Assembly (NCBI GenBank): GCA_037039925.1
Contig: JAXRKP010001345.1
Location: 10,001 to 74,000 of the forward strand
Reading direction: 5' to 3'
Length of the DNA: 64,000 nucleotides
Source: Doris montereyensis
Lineage: Eukaryota; Mollusca; Gastropoda; Nudibranchia; Dorididae
The translations under genes were made by a program, and so were the position numbers. Positions 12,456 through 27,800 of this stretch are shown here, piece after piece. A model generated the notes under the pieces. It did no database searches. It had not been told where the DNA came from and saw nothing but the letters and a program-made list of their open reading frames with translations. How positions within the stretch are numbered: position 1 is the stretch's first letter; each line of letters starts with the position of its first letter.

Positions 12456-12800
12456 AGAATGTCTTCCCTGACCAGTGTGTGTAATTATCTTCCCTGACCA
12501 GTGTGTGTAATTATCTTTCCTGTCCACTGTGTATTGTTGTCTTCCCTGACCAGTGTGTGTAATTATCTTTCCTGTCCGTTGTGTATTGTTGTCTTCCTGA
12601 CCAGTGTGTGTAATTATCTTTCCAGTCCTGTAATTATCTTTCCTGTCTACTGTGTATTGTTGTCTTCCCTGACCAGTGTGTGTAATTATCTTTCCTCACC
12701 AGTGTGTGTAATTATCTTTCCTGTCTACTGTGTATTGTTGTCTTCCCCGACCAGTGTGTGTAATTATCTTTCCTGTCCAGTGTGTGTAATTATCTTTCCT
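12456..12800. repeat. Transitional array D1 (CCAGTGTGTGTAATTATC type)
   Basis: About ten irregular units alternate GACCAGTGTGTGTAATTATC with CACTGTGTATTGTTGTCTTC. The second element becomes the monomer of the large 26-bp array that follows. This stretch may therefore preserve the ancestral composite unit from which the 26-bp array was amplified. Confidence 0.85.
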
Positions 12801-15800
12801 GTCCACTGTGTATTGTTATCTTTCCTGTACACTGTATGATGTTGTCTTGTCTGTACACTGTGTATTGTTGTCTTCTCTGTACACTGTGTATTGTTGTGTT
12901 CTCTGTACACTGTGTATTGTTGTCTTCTCTGTACACTGTGTATTGTTGTCTTCTCTGTACATTGTGTATTGTTGTCTTCTCTGTACAATGTGTATTGTTG
13001 TCTTCTCTGTACATTGTGTATTGTTGTCTTCTCTGTACATTGTGTATTGTTGTCTTCTCTGTACACTGTGTATTATTGTCTTCTCTGTACACTGTGTATT
13101 GTTGTCTTCTCTGTACACTGTGTATTATTGTCTTCTCTGTACACTGTGTATTGTTGTCTTCTCTGTACACTGTGTATTGTTGTCTTCTCTGTACACTGTG
13201 TATTATTGTCTTCTCTGTACACTGTGTATTATTGTCTTCTCTGTACACTGTGTATTGTTGTCTTCTCTGTACACTGTGTGATGTTGTCTTCTCTGTACAC
13301 TGTGTATTGTTGTCTTCTCTGTACATTGTGTATTGTTGTCTTCTCTGTACACTGTGTATTATTGTCTTCTCTGTACATTGTGTATTATTGTCTTCTCTGT
13401 ACATTGTGTATTATTGTCTTCTCTGTACATTGTGTATTGTTGTCTTCTCTGTACAATGTGTATTATTGTCTTCTCTGTACATTGTGTATTATTGTCTTCT
13501 CTGTACACTGTGTATTATTGTCTTCTCTGTACACTGTGTATTATTGTCTTCTCTGTACACTGTGTATTATTGTCTTCTCTGTACACTGTGTATTATTGTC
13601 TTCTCTGTACACTGTGTTTGTTGTCTTCTGTTTACTTCTGTACACTGTATTGTTGTCTTCTCTGTACACTGTGTGATGTTGTCTTCTCTGTACACTGTAT
13701 GATGTTGTCTTCTCTGTACACTGTATGATGTTGTCTTCTCTGTACACTGTGTGATGTTGTCTTCTCTGTACACTCTATGATGTTGTCTTCTCTGTAGACT
13801 GTGTATTATTGTCTTATCTGTACACTGTGTATTGTTGTCTTCTCTGTACACTGTGTATTGTTGTCTTCTCTGTACAATGTGTGATGTTGTCTTCTCTGTA
13901 CACTGTGTATTATTGTCTTCTCTGTACACTGTGTATTATTGTCTTCTCTGTACACTGTGTATTATTGTCTTCTCTGTACACTGTGTATTATTGTCTTCTC
14001 TGTACACTGTGTATTGTTGTCTTCTCTGTACACTGTGTATTGTTGTCTTCTGTGTATTGTTGTCTTCTCTGTACACTGTGTATTGTTGTCTTCTCTGTAC
14101 ACTGTGTATTATTGTCTTCTCTGTACACTGTGTATTATTGTCTTCTCTGTACACTGTGTATTATTGTCTTCTCTGTACACTGTGTATTATCTTCTTCTGT
14201 ACACTGTGTATTGTTGTCTTCTCTGTACACTGTGTGATGTTGTCTTTCTCTGTACACTGTGTATTATTGTCTTCTCTGTACACTGTGTATTGTTGTCTTC
14301 TCTGTACACTGTGTATTGTTGTCTTCTCTGTACACTGTGTATTGTTGTCTTCTCTGTACACTGTGTATTGTTGTCTTCTCTGTACACTGTGTATTGTTGT
14401 CTTCTCTGTACACTGTGTATTGTTGTCTTCTCTGTACACTGTGTATTGTTGTCTTCTCTGTACACTGTATGATGTTGTCTTCTCTGTACACTGTGTGATG
14501 TTGTCTTCTCTGTACACTGTGTGTTGTCTTCTCTGTACACTGTGTATTATTGTCTTCTCTGTACACTGTGTATTGTTGTCTTCTCTGTACACTGTGTATT
14601 GTTGTCTTCTCTGTACACTGTGTATTGTTGTCTTCTCTGTACACTGTGTATTGTTCTCTGTCTTCTCTGTACACTGTGTATTATTGTCTTCTCTGTACAC
14701 TGTGTATTATTGTCTTCTCTGTACACTGTGTATTGTTGTCTTCTCTGTACACTGTGTATTGTTGTCTTCTCTGTACACTGTATGATGTTGTCTTCTCTGT
14801 ACACTGTGTATTATTGTCTTCTCTGTACACTGTGTATTGTTGTCTTCTCTGTACATTGTGTATTGTTGTCTTCTCTGTACATTGTGTATTGTTGTCTTCT
14901 CTGTACACTGTATTATTGTTGTCTGTGTATTATTTCTCTGTACATTGTGTATTGTTGTCTTCTCTGTACACTGTGTATTGTTGTCTTCTCTGTACACTGT
15001 GTATTGTTGTCTTCTCTGTACACTGTGTATTGTTGTCTTCTCTGTACACTGTGTGATTATTGTCTTCTCTGTACATTGTGTATTATTGTCTTCTCTGTAC
15101 ATTGTGTATTATTGTCTTCTCTGTACATTGTGTGATTATTGTCTTCTCTGTACATTGTGTATTATTGTCTTCTCTGTACATTGTGTATTATTGTCTTCTC
15201 TGTACATTGTGTATTATTGTCTTCTCTGTACATTGTGTATTATTGTCTTCTCTGTACACTGTGTGATGTTGTCTTCTCTGTACACTGTATGATGTTGTCT
15301 ATTACACTGTGTGATGTTGTCTTCTCTGTACAATGTGTATGATGTTGTCTTCTCTGTACACTGTGTGATGTTGTCTTCTCTACACTGTATGACGTTGTCT
15401 TCTTTGTACACTGTATATTATTGTCTTCTCTGTTCACTGTATATTATTGTCTTCTCTGTTCACTGTGTATTATTGTTTTCTCTGTACACTGTGTATTATT
15501 GTCTTCTCTGTACACTGTGTATTATTGTCTTCTCTGTACACTGTGTATTATTGTCTTCTCTGTACACTGTGTATTATTGTCTTCTCTGTACACTGTGTAT
15601 TATTGTCTTCTCTGTACACTGTGTATTATTGTCTTCTCTGTACACTGTGTATCATTGCCTTCTCTGTACACTGTGTGATGTTGTCTTCTCTGTACACTGT
15701 GTATTATTGTCTTCTCTGTACACTGTGTATTATTGTCTTCTCTGTACACTGTGTATTGTTGTCTTCTCTGTACACTGTGTGATGTTGTCTTCTCTGTACA

Positions 15801-18800
15801 CTGTGTATCATTGCCTTCTCTGTACACTGTATGATATTGTCTTCTCTGTACAATGTATGATGTTGTCTTCTCTGTATACTGTATGATGTTGTCTTCTCTG
15901 TACACTGTATGATGTTGTGTTCTCTGTACACTGTGTGATGTTGTCTTCTCTGTACACTGTGTATTGTTGTCTTCTCTGTACACTGTGTATTATTGTCTCT
16001 GTACACTGTGTATTATTGTCTTCTCTGTACACTGTGTATTATTGTCTTCTCTGTACACTGTGTATTATTGTCTTCTCTGTACACTGTGTATTATTGTCTT
16101 CTCTGTACACTGTGTATTATTGTCTTCTCTGTACACTGTGTGATGTTGTCTTCTCTGTACACTGTGTATTATTGTCTTCTCTGTACACTGTGTGATGTTG
16201 TCTTCTCTGTACACTGTGTATTATTGTCTTCTCTGTACACTGTGTGTTGTTGTCTTCTCTGTACACTGTGTGATGTTGTCTTCTCTGTACACTGTGTATT
16301 ATTGTCTTCTCTGTACACTGTGTATTATTGTCTTCTCTGTACACTGTGTGATGTTGTCTTCTCTGTACACTGTGTATTATTGTCTTCTCTGTACACTGTG
16401 TGATGTTGTCTTCTCTGTACACTGTGTATTATTGTCTTCTCTGTACACTGTGTATTATTGTCTTCTCTGTACACTGTGTATTATTGTCTTCTCTGTACAC
16501 TGTGTGATGTTGTCTTCTCTGTACACTGTGTATTATTGTCTTCTCTGTACACTGTGTGATGTTGTCTTCTCTGTACACTGTGTATTATTGTCTTCTCTGT
16601 ACACTGTGTGATGTTGTCTTCTCTGTACACTGGGTATTGTTGTCTTCTCTGTACACTGTGTATTGTTGTCTTCTCTGTACACTGTGTGATGTTGTCTTCT
16701 CTGTACACTGTTTATTGTTGTCTTCTCTGTACACTGTGTATTGTTGTCTTCTCTGTACACTGTGTGATGTTGTCTTCTCTGTACACTGTTTATTGTTGTC
16801 TTCTCTGTACACTGTGTATTGTTGTCTTCTCTGTACAATGTGTATTGTTGTCTTCTCTGTACACTGTTTATTGTTGTCTTCTCTGTACACTGTTTATTGT
16901 TGTCTTATCTGTACACTGTTTATTGTTGTCTTCTCTGTACACTGTTTATTGTTGTCTTCTCTGTACACTGTGTGATGTTGTCTTCTCTGTACACTGTATG
17001 ATGTTGTCTTCTCTGTACACTGTTTATTGTTGTCTTCTCTGTACACTGTATAATGTTGTTTTCTCTGTACACTGTATGATGTTGTCTTCTCTGTAGAATG
17101 TGTGATGTTGTCTTCTCTGTACGTGTATTGTTGTCTTCTCTGTACACTGTGTCATGTTGTCTTCTCTGTACACTGTGTATTGTTGTCTTCTCTGTACACT
17201 GTGTATTATTGTCTTCTCTGTAGACTGTGTATTGTTGTCTTCTCTGTACACTGTGTATTATTGTCTTCTCTGTACACTGTGTATTATTGTCTTCTCTGTA
17301 CACTGTGTATTATTGTCTTCTCTGTACACTGTGTATTATTGTCTTCTCTGTACACTGTGTATTGTTGTCTTCTCTGTACACCGTGTATTGTTGTCTTCTC
17401 TGTACACTGTGTGATGTTGTCTTCTCTGTACACTGTGTATTGTTGTCTTCTCTGTACACTGTGTATTGTTGTCTTCTCTGTACACTGTGTATTGTTGTCT
17501 TCTCTGTACACTGTGTATTATTGTCTTCTCTGTACACTGTGTATTGTTGTCTTCTCTGTACACTGTATGATGTTGTCTTCTCTGTACACTGTATGATGTT
17601 GTCTTCTCTGTACATTGTATGATGTTGTCTTCTCTGTACACTGTATGATGTTGTCTTCTCTGTACACTGTATGATGTTGTCTGTACACTGTATGATGTTG
17701 TCTTCTTTGTACACTGTATGATGTTGTCTTCTCTGTACACTGTATGATGTTGTCTTCTATGTACACTGTCTGATGTTGTCTTCTCTGTACACTGTGTGAT
17801 GTTGTCTTCTCTGTACACTGTATGATGTTGTCTTCTCTGTACACTGTATGATGTTATCTTCTCTGTACATTGTATGATGTTGTCTTCTCTGTACACTGTA
17901 TGATGTTATCTTCTCTGTACACTGTATGATGTTGTCTTCTCTGTACACTGTATGATGTTGTCTTCCTGTACACTGTGTATTGTTGTCTTCTTAGTACATT
18001 TGTTGATGTTGTCTTCTCTGTACACCGTATGATTGTTTCTTCTCTGTACACTGTGTATTGTTGTCTTCTCTGTACACTGTGTATTATTGTTTTCTCTGTA
18101 CACTGTGTATTATTGTCTTCTCTGTACACTGTATATTGTTGTCTTCTCTGTACACTGTATGATGTTGTCTTCTCTTTACACTGTATGATGTTGTCTTCTC
18201 TGTACATTTTGTATTGTTGTCTTTCTGTAGACTGTGTATTATTGTCTTCTCTGTACACTGTGTGATGTTGTCTTCTCTGTACACTGTATGATGTTGTCTT
18301 CTCTGTACATTGTATGATGTTGTCTTCTCTGTACACTGTGTATTGTTGTCTTCTCTGTACACTGTATGATGTTGTCTTCTCTGTACACTGTATGATGTTG
18401 TTTTCTCTGTGCACTGTATGATGTTGTCTTCTCTGTACACTGTGTATTGTTGTCTTTCTGTACACTGTATGATGTTGTCTTCTCTGTACACTGTATGATG
18501 TTGTCTTCTCTGTACACTGTATGATGTTGTCTTCTCTGTACACTGTATGATGTTGTCTTCTCTGTACACTGTGTATTGTTGTCTTCTCTGTACACTGTGT
18601 ATTATTGTCTTCCCTGTACACTGTGTATTGTTGTCTTCTCTGTAGACTGTATGATGTTGTCTTCTCTGTACACTGTGTGATGTTGTCTTCTCTGTACACT
18701 GTGTATTGTTGTCTTCTCTGTACACTGTGATGTTGTCTTCTCTGTACACTGTATGATGTTGTCTTCTCTGTACACTGTGTGATGTTGTCTTCTCTGTACA

Positions 18801-21800
18801 CTGTGTATTGTTGTCTTCTCTGTACACTGTGTATTATTGTCTTCTCTGTACACTGTGTATTGTTGTCTTCTCTGTACACTGTGTATTGTTGTCTTCTCTG
18901 TACACTGTGTATTATTGTTTTCTCTGTACACTGTGTATTATTGTCTTCTCTGTACACTGTGTATTATTGTCTTCTGTACACTGTGTATTAGTGTCTTCTC
19001 TGTACACTGTGTATTATTGTCTTCTCTGTACACTGTGTATTATTGTCTTCTCTGTACACTGTATATTGTTGTACACTGTGTATTATTGTCTTCTCTGTAC
19101 ACTGTATGATGTTGTCTTCTCTGTACACTGTGTATTATTGTCTTCTCTGTACACTGTGTGATGTTGTGTACACTGTGTGATGTTGTCTTCTGTACACTGT
19201 GTATTATTGTCTTCTCTGTACACTGTGTATTGTTGTCTTCTCTGTACACTGTGTATAATTGTCTTCTCTGTACACTGTGTATTGTTGTCTTCTCTGTACA
19301 CTGTGTATTATTGTCTTCTCTGTACACTGTGTATTGTTGTCTTTCTGTACACTGTATGATGTTGTCTTCTCTGTACACTGTGTATTATTGTCTTCTCTGT
19401 ACACTGTGTATTGTTGTCTTCTCTGTACACTGTGTATTGTTGTCTTCTCTGTACACTGTATGATGTTGTCTTCTCTGTACACTGTATGATGTTGTCTTCT
19501 CTGTACACTGTATGATGTTGTCTTCTCTGTACACTCTATGATGTTGTCTTCTCTGTACACTGTATTATTTTCTTCTCTGTAGACTGTGTGATGTTGTCTT
19601 CTCTGTACACTGTGTATTATTGTCTTCTCTGTACACTGTGTGATATTGTCTTCTCTGTACACTGTGTATTGTGGTCTTCTCTGTACACTGTATGATGTTG
19701 TCTTCTCTGTACACTGTGTATTGTTGTCTTCTCTGTACACTGTATGATGTTGTCTTCTCTGTACACTGTTTGATGTTGTCTTCTCTGTACACTGTGTATT
19801 GTTGTCTTCTCTGTACACTGTATGATGTTGTCTTCTCTGTACATTGTATGATGTTGTCTTCTCTGTACACTGTATGATGTTGTCTTCTCTGTACATTGTG
19901 TGATGTTGTCTTCTCTGTACACTGTATGATGTTGTCTTCTCTGTACACTGTATGATGTTGTCTTCTCTGTACACTGTATGATGTTGTCTTCTCTGTACAC
20001 TGTGTGATGTTGTCTTCTCTGTACACTGTATGATGTTGTCTTCTCTGTACACTGTATGATGTTGTCTTCTCTGTACATTGTATGATGTTGTCTGCTCTGT
20101 ACACTGTATAATGTTGTCTTCTCTGTACACTGTGTATTGTTGTCTTCTCTGTACACTGTGTATTGTTTTCTCTGTACACTGTGTGATGTTGTCTTCTCTG
20201 TACACTGTGTATTATTGTCTTCTGTACACTGTGTATTGTTGTCTTCTCTGTACACTGTGTATTGTTGTCTTCTCTGTACACTGTGTATTGTTGTCTCTCT
20301 CTGTACACTGTATGATGTTGTCTTCTCTGTACACTGTATGATGTTGTCTTCTCTGTACACTGTATGATGTTGTCTTCTCTGTACACTGTGATGATGTTGT
20401 CTTTCTGTACACTGTATGATGTTGTCTTCTTTGTACACTGTATGATGTTGTCTTCTCTGTACACTGTATGATGTTGTCTTTCTGTACACTGTATGATGTT
20501 GTCTCTCTGTGTACATTGTTGATGTTGTCTCTGTACACTGTGTGATGTTGTTGTCTTCTCTGTACACTGTATGATGTTGTCTTCTCTGTACACTGTATGA
20601 TGTTGTGTACTGTATGATGTTGTCTTCTCTGTACACTGTATGATGTTGTCTTCTCTGTACACTGTATGATGTTGTCTTCTCTGTACACTGTGTATGTTAT
20701 CTTCTTGTACACTGTATGATGTTGTCTTCTCTGTACACTGTGTATTGTTGTCTTCTCTGTACACTGTGTTGTTGTTCTCTGTACATTTGTTGATGTTGTC
20801 TTCTCTGTACACTGTATGATGTTGTCTTCTCTGTACACTGTATATTGTTGTCTTCTCTGTACACTGTATGATGTTGTCTTCTCTGTACACTGTGTATTGT
20901 TGTCTTCTCTGTACACTGTGTATTGTTGTCTTCTCTGTACACTGTATGATGTTGTCTTCTCTGTACACTGTGTATTGTTGTCTCTCTGTACACTGTGTAT
21001 TGTTGTCTTCTCTGTGTATGATGTTGTCTTCTCTGTACACTGTGTATTGTTGTCTTCTCTGTACACTGTGTATTGTTGTCTTCTCTGTACACTGTGTGAT
21101 TGTTGTCTTCTCTGTACACCGTATGATGTTGTCTTCTCTGTACACTGTGTATGATGTTGTCTTCTCTGTACACTGTGTATTGTTGTCTTCTCTGTACACT
21201 GTATGATGTTGTCTCTCTGTACACTGTATGATGTTGTCTTCTCTGTACACTGTGTATTATGTTGTCTTCTCTGTACACTGTGTATTGTTGTCTTCTCTGT
21301 ACACTGTGTATGTTGTCTTCTCTGTACACTGTGTATTGTTGTCTTCTCTGTACACTGTATATTATTGTCTTCTCTGTACACTGTGTATTGTTGTCTTCTC
21401 TGTACACTGTGTATTGTTGTCTTCTCTGTACACTGTGTATTGTTGTCTTTCTGTCTGTGTATTATTGTACACTGTGTATTGTTGTCTTCTCTGTACACTG
21501 TGTATTGTTGTCTTCTCTGTACACTGTGTATTGTTGTCTTCTCTGTACACTGTGTGTCTTTCTGTACACTGTATGATGTTGTCTTCTCTGTACACTGTGT
21601 ATTGTTGTCTTCTCTGTACACTGTGTATTGTTGTCTTCTCTGTACACTGTGTATTGTTGTCTTCTCTGTACACTGTGTATTGTTGTCTTCTCTGTACACT
21701 GTGTGATGTTGTCTTCTCTGTACACTGTATGATGTTGTCTTCTCTGTACACTGTGTATTATTGTCTTCTCTGTACACTGTGTGATGTTGTCTTCTCTGTA

Positions 21801-24800
21801 CACTGTAAGGTGTTGTCTTCTCTGTATTGTATTATTGTCTTTCTGTACACTGTGTATTGTTGTCTTCTCTGTACACTGTGTATTGTTGTCTTCTCTGTAC
21901 ACTGTGTATTGTTGTCTTCTCTGTACACTGTATGATGTTGTCTTCTCTGTACACTGTGTATTGTTGTCTTCTCTGTAGACTGTGTATTATTGTCTTCTCT
22001 GTACACTGTGTGATGTTGTCTTCTCTGTACACTGTATGATGTTGTCTTCTCTGTACATTGTATGATGTTGTCTTCTCTGTACACTGTGTATTGTTGTCTT
22101 CTCTGTACACTGTATGATGTTGTCTTCTCTGTACACTGTATGATGTTGTCTTTCTTCTCTGTACACTGTATGATGTTGTCTTCTCTGTACACTGTATAAT
22201 GTTGTCTTCTCTGTACACTGTGTATTGTTGTCTTCTCTGTACACTGTGTATTGTTGTCTTCTCTGTACACTGTGTATTGTTGTTGTCTTCTCTGTACACT
22301 GTGTATTATTGTCTTCTCTGTACACTGTGTATTGTTGTCTTCTCTGTACACTGTATATTATTGTCTTCTCTGTACACTGTGTATTATTGTCTTCTCTGTA
22401 CACTGTGTATTGTTGTCTTTCTGTACACTGTGTATTGTTGTCTTCTCTGTACACTGTGTATTGTTGTCTTCTCTGTACACTGTATGATGTTGTCTTCTCT
22501 GTACACTGTGTATTGTTGTCTTCTCTGTACACTGTGTATTGTTGTCTTCTCTGTACACTGTATGATGTTGTCTTCTCTGTACACTGTATGATGTTGTCTT
22601 CTCTGTACACTGTGTGATGTTGTCTTTCTGTACACTGTGTATTATTGTCTTCTCTGTACACTGTGTATTGTTGTCTTCTCTGTACACTGTGTATTGTTGT
22701 CTTCTCTGTACACTGTGTGATGTTGTCTTCTCTGTACACTGTATTATTGTCTTCTGTACATTGTGTATTGTTGTCTTCTCTGTACACTGTGTATGATGTT
22801 GTCTTCTCTGTACACATTGTCTTCTCTGTACACTGTGTATTGTTGTCTTTTCTGTACACTGTGTATTGTTGTCTTCTCTGTACACTGTATGATTGTTGTC
22901 TTCTCTGTACACTGTATGATGTTGTCTTATCTGTACACTGTATGATGTCTGTACACTGTATGATGTTGTCTTCTGTACACTGTATGATGTTGTCTTCTCT
23001 GTACACTGTATGATGTTGTCTTCTCTGTACACTGTATGATGTTGTCTTCTCTGTACACTGTGTATTGTTGTCTTCTCTGTACACTGTGTGATGTTGTCTT
23101 CTCTGTACACTGTGTATTGTTGTCTTCTCTGTACACTGTGTATTATTGTCTTCTCTGTACACTGTGTGATGTTGTCTTCTCTGTACACTGTGTATTATTG
23201 TCTTCTCTGTACACTGTGTATTGTTGTCTTCTCTGTACACTGTGTATTATTGTCTTCTCTGTACACTGTGTATTGTTGTCTTCTCTGTACACTGTGTATT
23301 GTTGTCTTCTCTGTACACTGTGTATTATTGTCTTCTCTGTACACTGTGTATTGTTGTCTTTCTGTACACTTTGTATTATTGTGTACATTGTGTGATGTTG
23401 TCTCTGTACACTGTGTATTGTTGTCTTCTCTGTACACTTGTGTATTATTGTCTTCTCTGTACACTGTGTGATGTTGTTTCTGTACACTGTAAGATGTTGT
23501 CTTCTCTGTACACTGTGTATTATTGTCTTCTCTGTACACTGTGTATTGTTGTCTTCTCTGTACACTGTGTATTATTGTCTTCTCTGTACACTGTGTATTG
23601 TTGTCTTCTCTGTACACTGTATTATTGTCTTCTCTGTACACTGTGTATTGTTGTGTTCTCTGTACACTGTATGATGTTGTCTTCTCTGTACACTGTGTAT
23701 TATTGTCTTCTCTGTACACTGTGTATTGTTGTCTTTCTGTACACTGTGTATTGTTGTCTTCTCTGTACACTGTGTGATGTTGTCTTCTCTGTACACTGTA
23801 TGATGTTGTTTCTGTACACTGTATGATGTTGTCTTCTCTGTACACTGTATGATGTTGTCTTCTCTGTACACTCTATGATGTTGTCTTCTCTGTACACTGT
23901 GTTTATTTTCTTCTCTGTACACTGTGTGATGTTGTCTTCTCTGTACACTGTGTATTATTGTCTTCTCTGTACACTGTGTGATATTGTCTTCTCTGTACAC
24001 TGTGTATTGTTGTCTTCTCTGTACACTGTATGATGTTGTCTTCTCTGTACACTGTGTATTGTTGTCTTCTCTGTACACTGTGTCATGTTGTCTTCTCTGT
24101 ACACTGTTTGATGTTGTCTTCTCTGTACACTGTGTATTGTTGTCTTCTCTGTACGCTGTATGATGTTGTCTTCTCTGTACATTGTATGATGTTGTCTTTC
24201 TGTACACTGTATGATGTTGTCTTTCTGTACATTGTATGATGTAGTCTTCTCTGTACACTGTATGATGTTGTCTTCTCTGTACACTGTATGATGTTGTCTT
24301 CTCTGTACACTGTATGATGTTGGTCTGTACACTGTATGATGTTGTCTTTCTGTACACTGTATGATTTTGTCTTCTCTGTACACTGTGTGATGTTGTCTTC
24401 TCTGTACACTGTATGATGTTGTCTTCTCTGTACACTGTATGATGTTGTCTTCTCTGTACATTGTATGATGTTGTCTGCTCTGTACACTGTATAATGTTGT
24501 CTTCTCTGTACACTGTGTATTGTTGTCTTCTCTGTACACTGTGTATTATTTTCTTCTCTGTACACTGTGTGATATTGTCTTCTCTGTACACTGTGTATTG
24601 TTGTCTTCTCTGTACACTGTATGATGTTGTCTTCTCTGTACACTGTGTATTGTTGTCTTCTCTGTACACTGTATGATGTTGTCTTCTCTGTACACTGTTT
24701 GATGTTGTCTTCTCTGTACACTGTGTATTGTTGTCTTCTCTGTACTGCTGTATGATGTTGTCTTCTCTGTACACTGTATGATGTTGTCTTCTCTGTACAC

Positions 24801-27800
24801 TGTGTCTGTACACTGTATGATGTTGTCTGCTCTGTACACTGTATATTGTTGTCTTCTCTGTACATTGTGTATTGTTGTCTTCTCTGTACACTGTATGATG
24901 TTGTCTTCTCTGTACACTGTGTGATGTTGTCTGCTCTGTACACTGTGTATTGTTGTCTTCTCTGTACACTGTGAATTATTGTCTTCTCTGTACACTGTGT
25001 ATTGTTGTCTTCTCTGTACACTGTATGATGTTGTCTTTCTCTGTTGTATTATTGTCTTCTCTGTACACTGTGTATTGTTGTCTTCTCTGTACACTGTGTA
25101 TTATTGTCTTCTCTGTACACTGTGTTGTCTTCTCTGTACACTGTGTGATGTTGTCTTCTCTGTACACTGTGTAATGTTGTCTTCTCTGTACACAGTGTAT
25201 GATGTTGTCTTTCTGTACACTGTATGATGTTGTCTTCTCTGTACACTGTATGATGTTGTCTTCTCTGTACACTGTATGATGTTGTCTTCTCTGTACACTG
25301 TGTATTGTTGTCTTCTCTGTACACTGTGTATTGTTGTCTTCTCTGTACACTGTGTATTATTGTCTTTCTGTACACTGTGCATTAGTGTCTTCTCTGTACA
25401 CTGTGTATTATTGTCTTCTCTGTACACTGTGTATTATTGTCTTCTCTGTACACTGTATGATGTTGTCTTCTCTGTACACTGTGATATTGTTGTCTTTCTG
25501 TACACTGTGTATTGTTGTCTTCTCTGTACACTGTGTATTATTGTCTTTCTGTACACTGTGTATTGTTGTCTTCTCTGTACACTGTGTATTAGTTGTCTTC
25601 TCTGTTGTGTATTATTGTCTTCTCTGTACACTGTGTATTGTTGTCTTCTCTGTACACTGACTGTGTATTGTTGTCTTCTCTGTACACTGTGTATTGTTGT
25701 CTTCTCTGTACACTGTGTATTGTTGTCTTCTCTGTACACTGTGTATTGTTGTCTTCTGTACATTGTATATTGTTGTCTTCTGTAGACTGTATGATTGTTG
25801 TCTTCTCTGTACACTGTGTATTGTTGTCTTCTCTGTACACTGTATTATTGTTGTCTTTCTGTTGTCACTGTAATGTTGTCTTCTTTAACACTGTATTGTT
25901 GTCTTCTCTGTACATTGTATATTGTTGTCTTCTCTGTACACTGTATATTGTTGTCTTCTCTGTAACACTGTGTATTGTTGTCTGTACACTGTGTATTGTT
26001 GTCTTCTCTGTACATTGTATATTGTTGTCTTCTCTGTACATTGTATATTGTTGTCTTCTGTACATTGTATATTGTTGTCTTCTCTGTACATTGTATATTG
26101 TTGTCTTCTCTGTACACTGTGTATTGTTGTCTTTCTGTACACTGTGTATTGTTGTCTTCTCTGTACATTGTATATTGTTGTCTTCTCTGTACACTGTGTA
26201 TTGTTGTCTTCTCTGTACACTGTGTATTGTTGTCTTCTTGTACACTGTATGATGTTGTCTTCTCTGTTGTAATTGTTGTCTTCTCTGTACACTGTGTATT
26301 ATTGTCTGTTTCTGTACACTGTGTATTATTGTCTTCTGTACACTGTGTATTATTGTCTTTCTGTACACTGTATGATGTTGTCTTCTCTGTACACTGTGTA
26401 TTATTGTCTTCTCTGTACACTGTATGATGTTGTCTTCTCTGTACACTGTGTATTGTTGTCTTGTTGTACACTGTGTGATGTTGTCTTCTCTGTACACTGT
26501 ATGATGTTGTCTTCTCTGTACACTGTGTATTGTTGTCTTCTCTGTACACTGTATGATGTTGTCTTCTAACACTGTGTTTGTTGTCTTCTCTGTACACTGT
26601 ATGATGTTGTCTTTCTGTACACTGTATGATGTTGTCTTCTCTGTACACTGTGTGATGTTGTCTTTTCTGTACACTGTGTATTATTGTCTTCTCTGTACAC
26701 TGTGTATTATTGTCTTCTCTGTACACTGTATGATGTTGGGTACACTGTATGATGTTGTCTTCTCTGTACACTGTGTAATTGTCTTCTCTGTACACTGTGT
26801 ATTGTTGTCTTCTCTGTACACTGTGTGATGTTGTCTTCTCTGTACACTGTATGATGTTGTCCTCTGTACACTGGATGATGTTGTCTGTACACTGTATGAT
26901 GTTGTCTTCTCTGTACACTGTATTTATTGTCTTCTCTGTACACTGTGTATTGTTGTCTTCTCTTACACTGTTTATTGTTGTCTTCTCTGTACACTGTGTA
27001 TGTTGTCTTCTCTGTACACTGTGTATTGTTGTCTTCTCTGTACACTGTGTGATGTTGTCTTTCTGTACACTGTAATGTTGTCTTCTCTGTACACTTATTG
27101 TTGTCTTCTCTGTACACTGTATGATGTTGTCTTCTCTGTACACTGTATGATGTTGTCTTTCTGGTGTGATGTTGTCTTTCTGTACACTGTGTGATGTTGT
27201 CTTCTCTGTACACTGTGTGATGTTGTCTTCTCTGTACACTGTATGATGTTGTTTCTGTACACTGTGTGATTGTTGTCTTCTCTGTACACTGTGTATTGTT
27301 GTCTTCTCTGTACTTGTGTGATGTTGTCTTCTCTGTACACTGTGTGATGTTGTCTTCTCTGTACACTGTGTGATGTTGTCTTTCTGTACACTGTGTATTG
27401 TTGTCTTCTCTGTACACTGTATGATGTTGTCTTCTCTGTACACTGTGTATGTTGTCTTCTCTGTACACTGTGTATGATGTTGTCTTCTCTGTACACTGTG
27501 TGATGTTGTCTTCTCTGTACACTGTATGATGTTGTCTTCTGTACACTGATGTTGTCTTCTCTGTACACTGTATGATGTTGTCTTTCTGTACACTGTATGA
27601 TGTTGTCTTCTCTGTACACTGTATGATGTTTTACTGTATGATGTTGTCTTCTGTACACTGTGTGATGTTGTCTTCTCTGTACACTGTATGATGTTGTCTT
27701 CTCTGTACACTGTGTGATTGTTGTCTTCTCTGTACACTGTGTGATGTTGTCTTCTCTGTACACTGTATGATGTTGTCTTCTCTGTACACTGTATGATGTT

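Noticed and set aside
12165..12497. 110-codon open frame starting with ATG at 12165
   Set aside because: It crosses a clean acceptor (12194) and a consensus GTAAGT donor (12270). Only the 75 bp between them is taken as coding.
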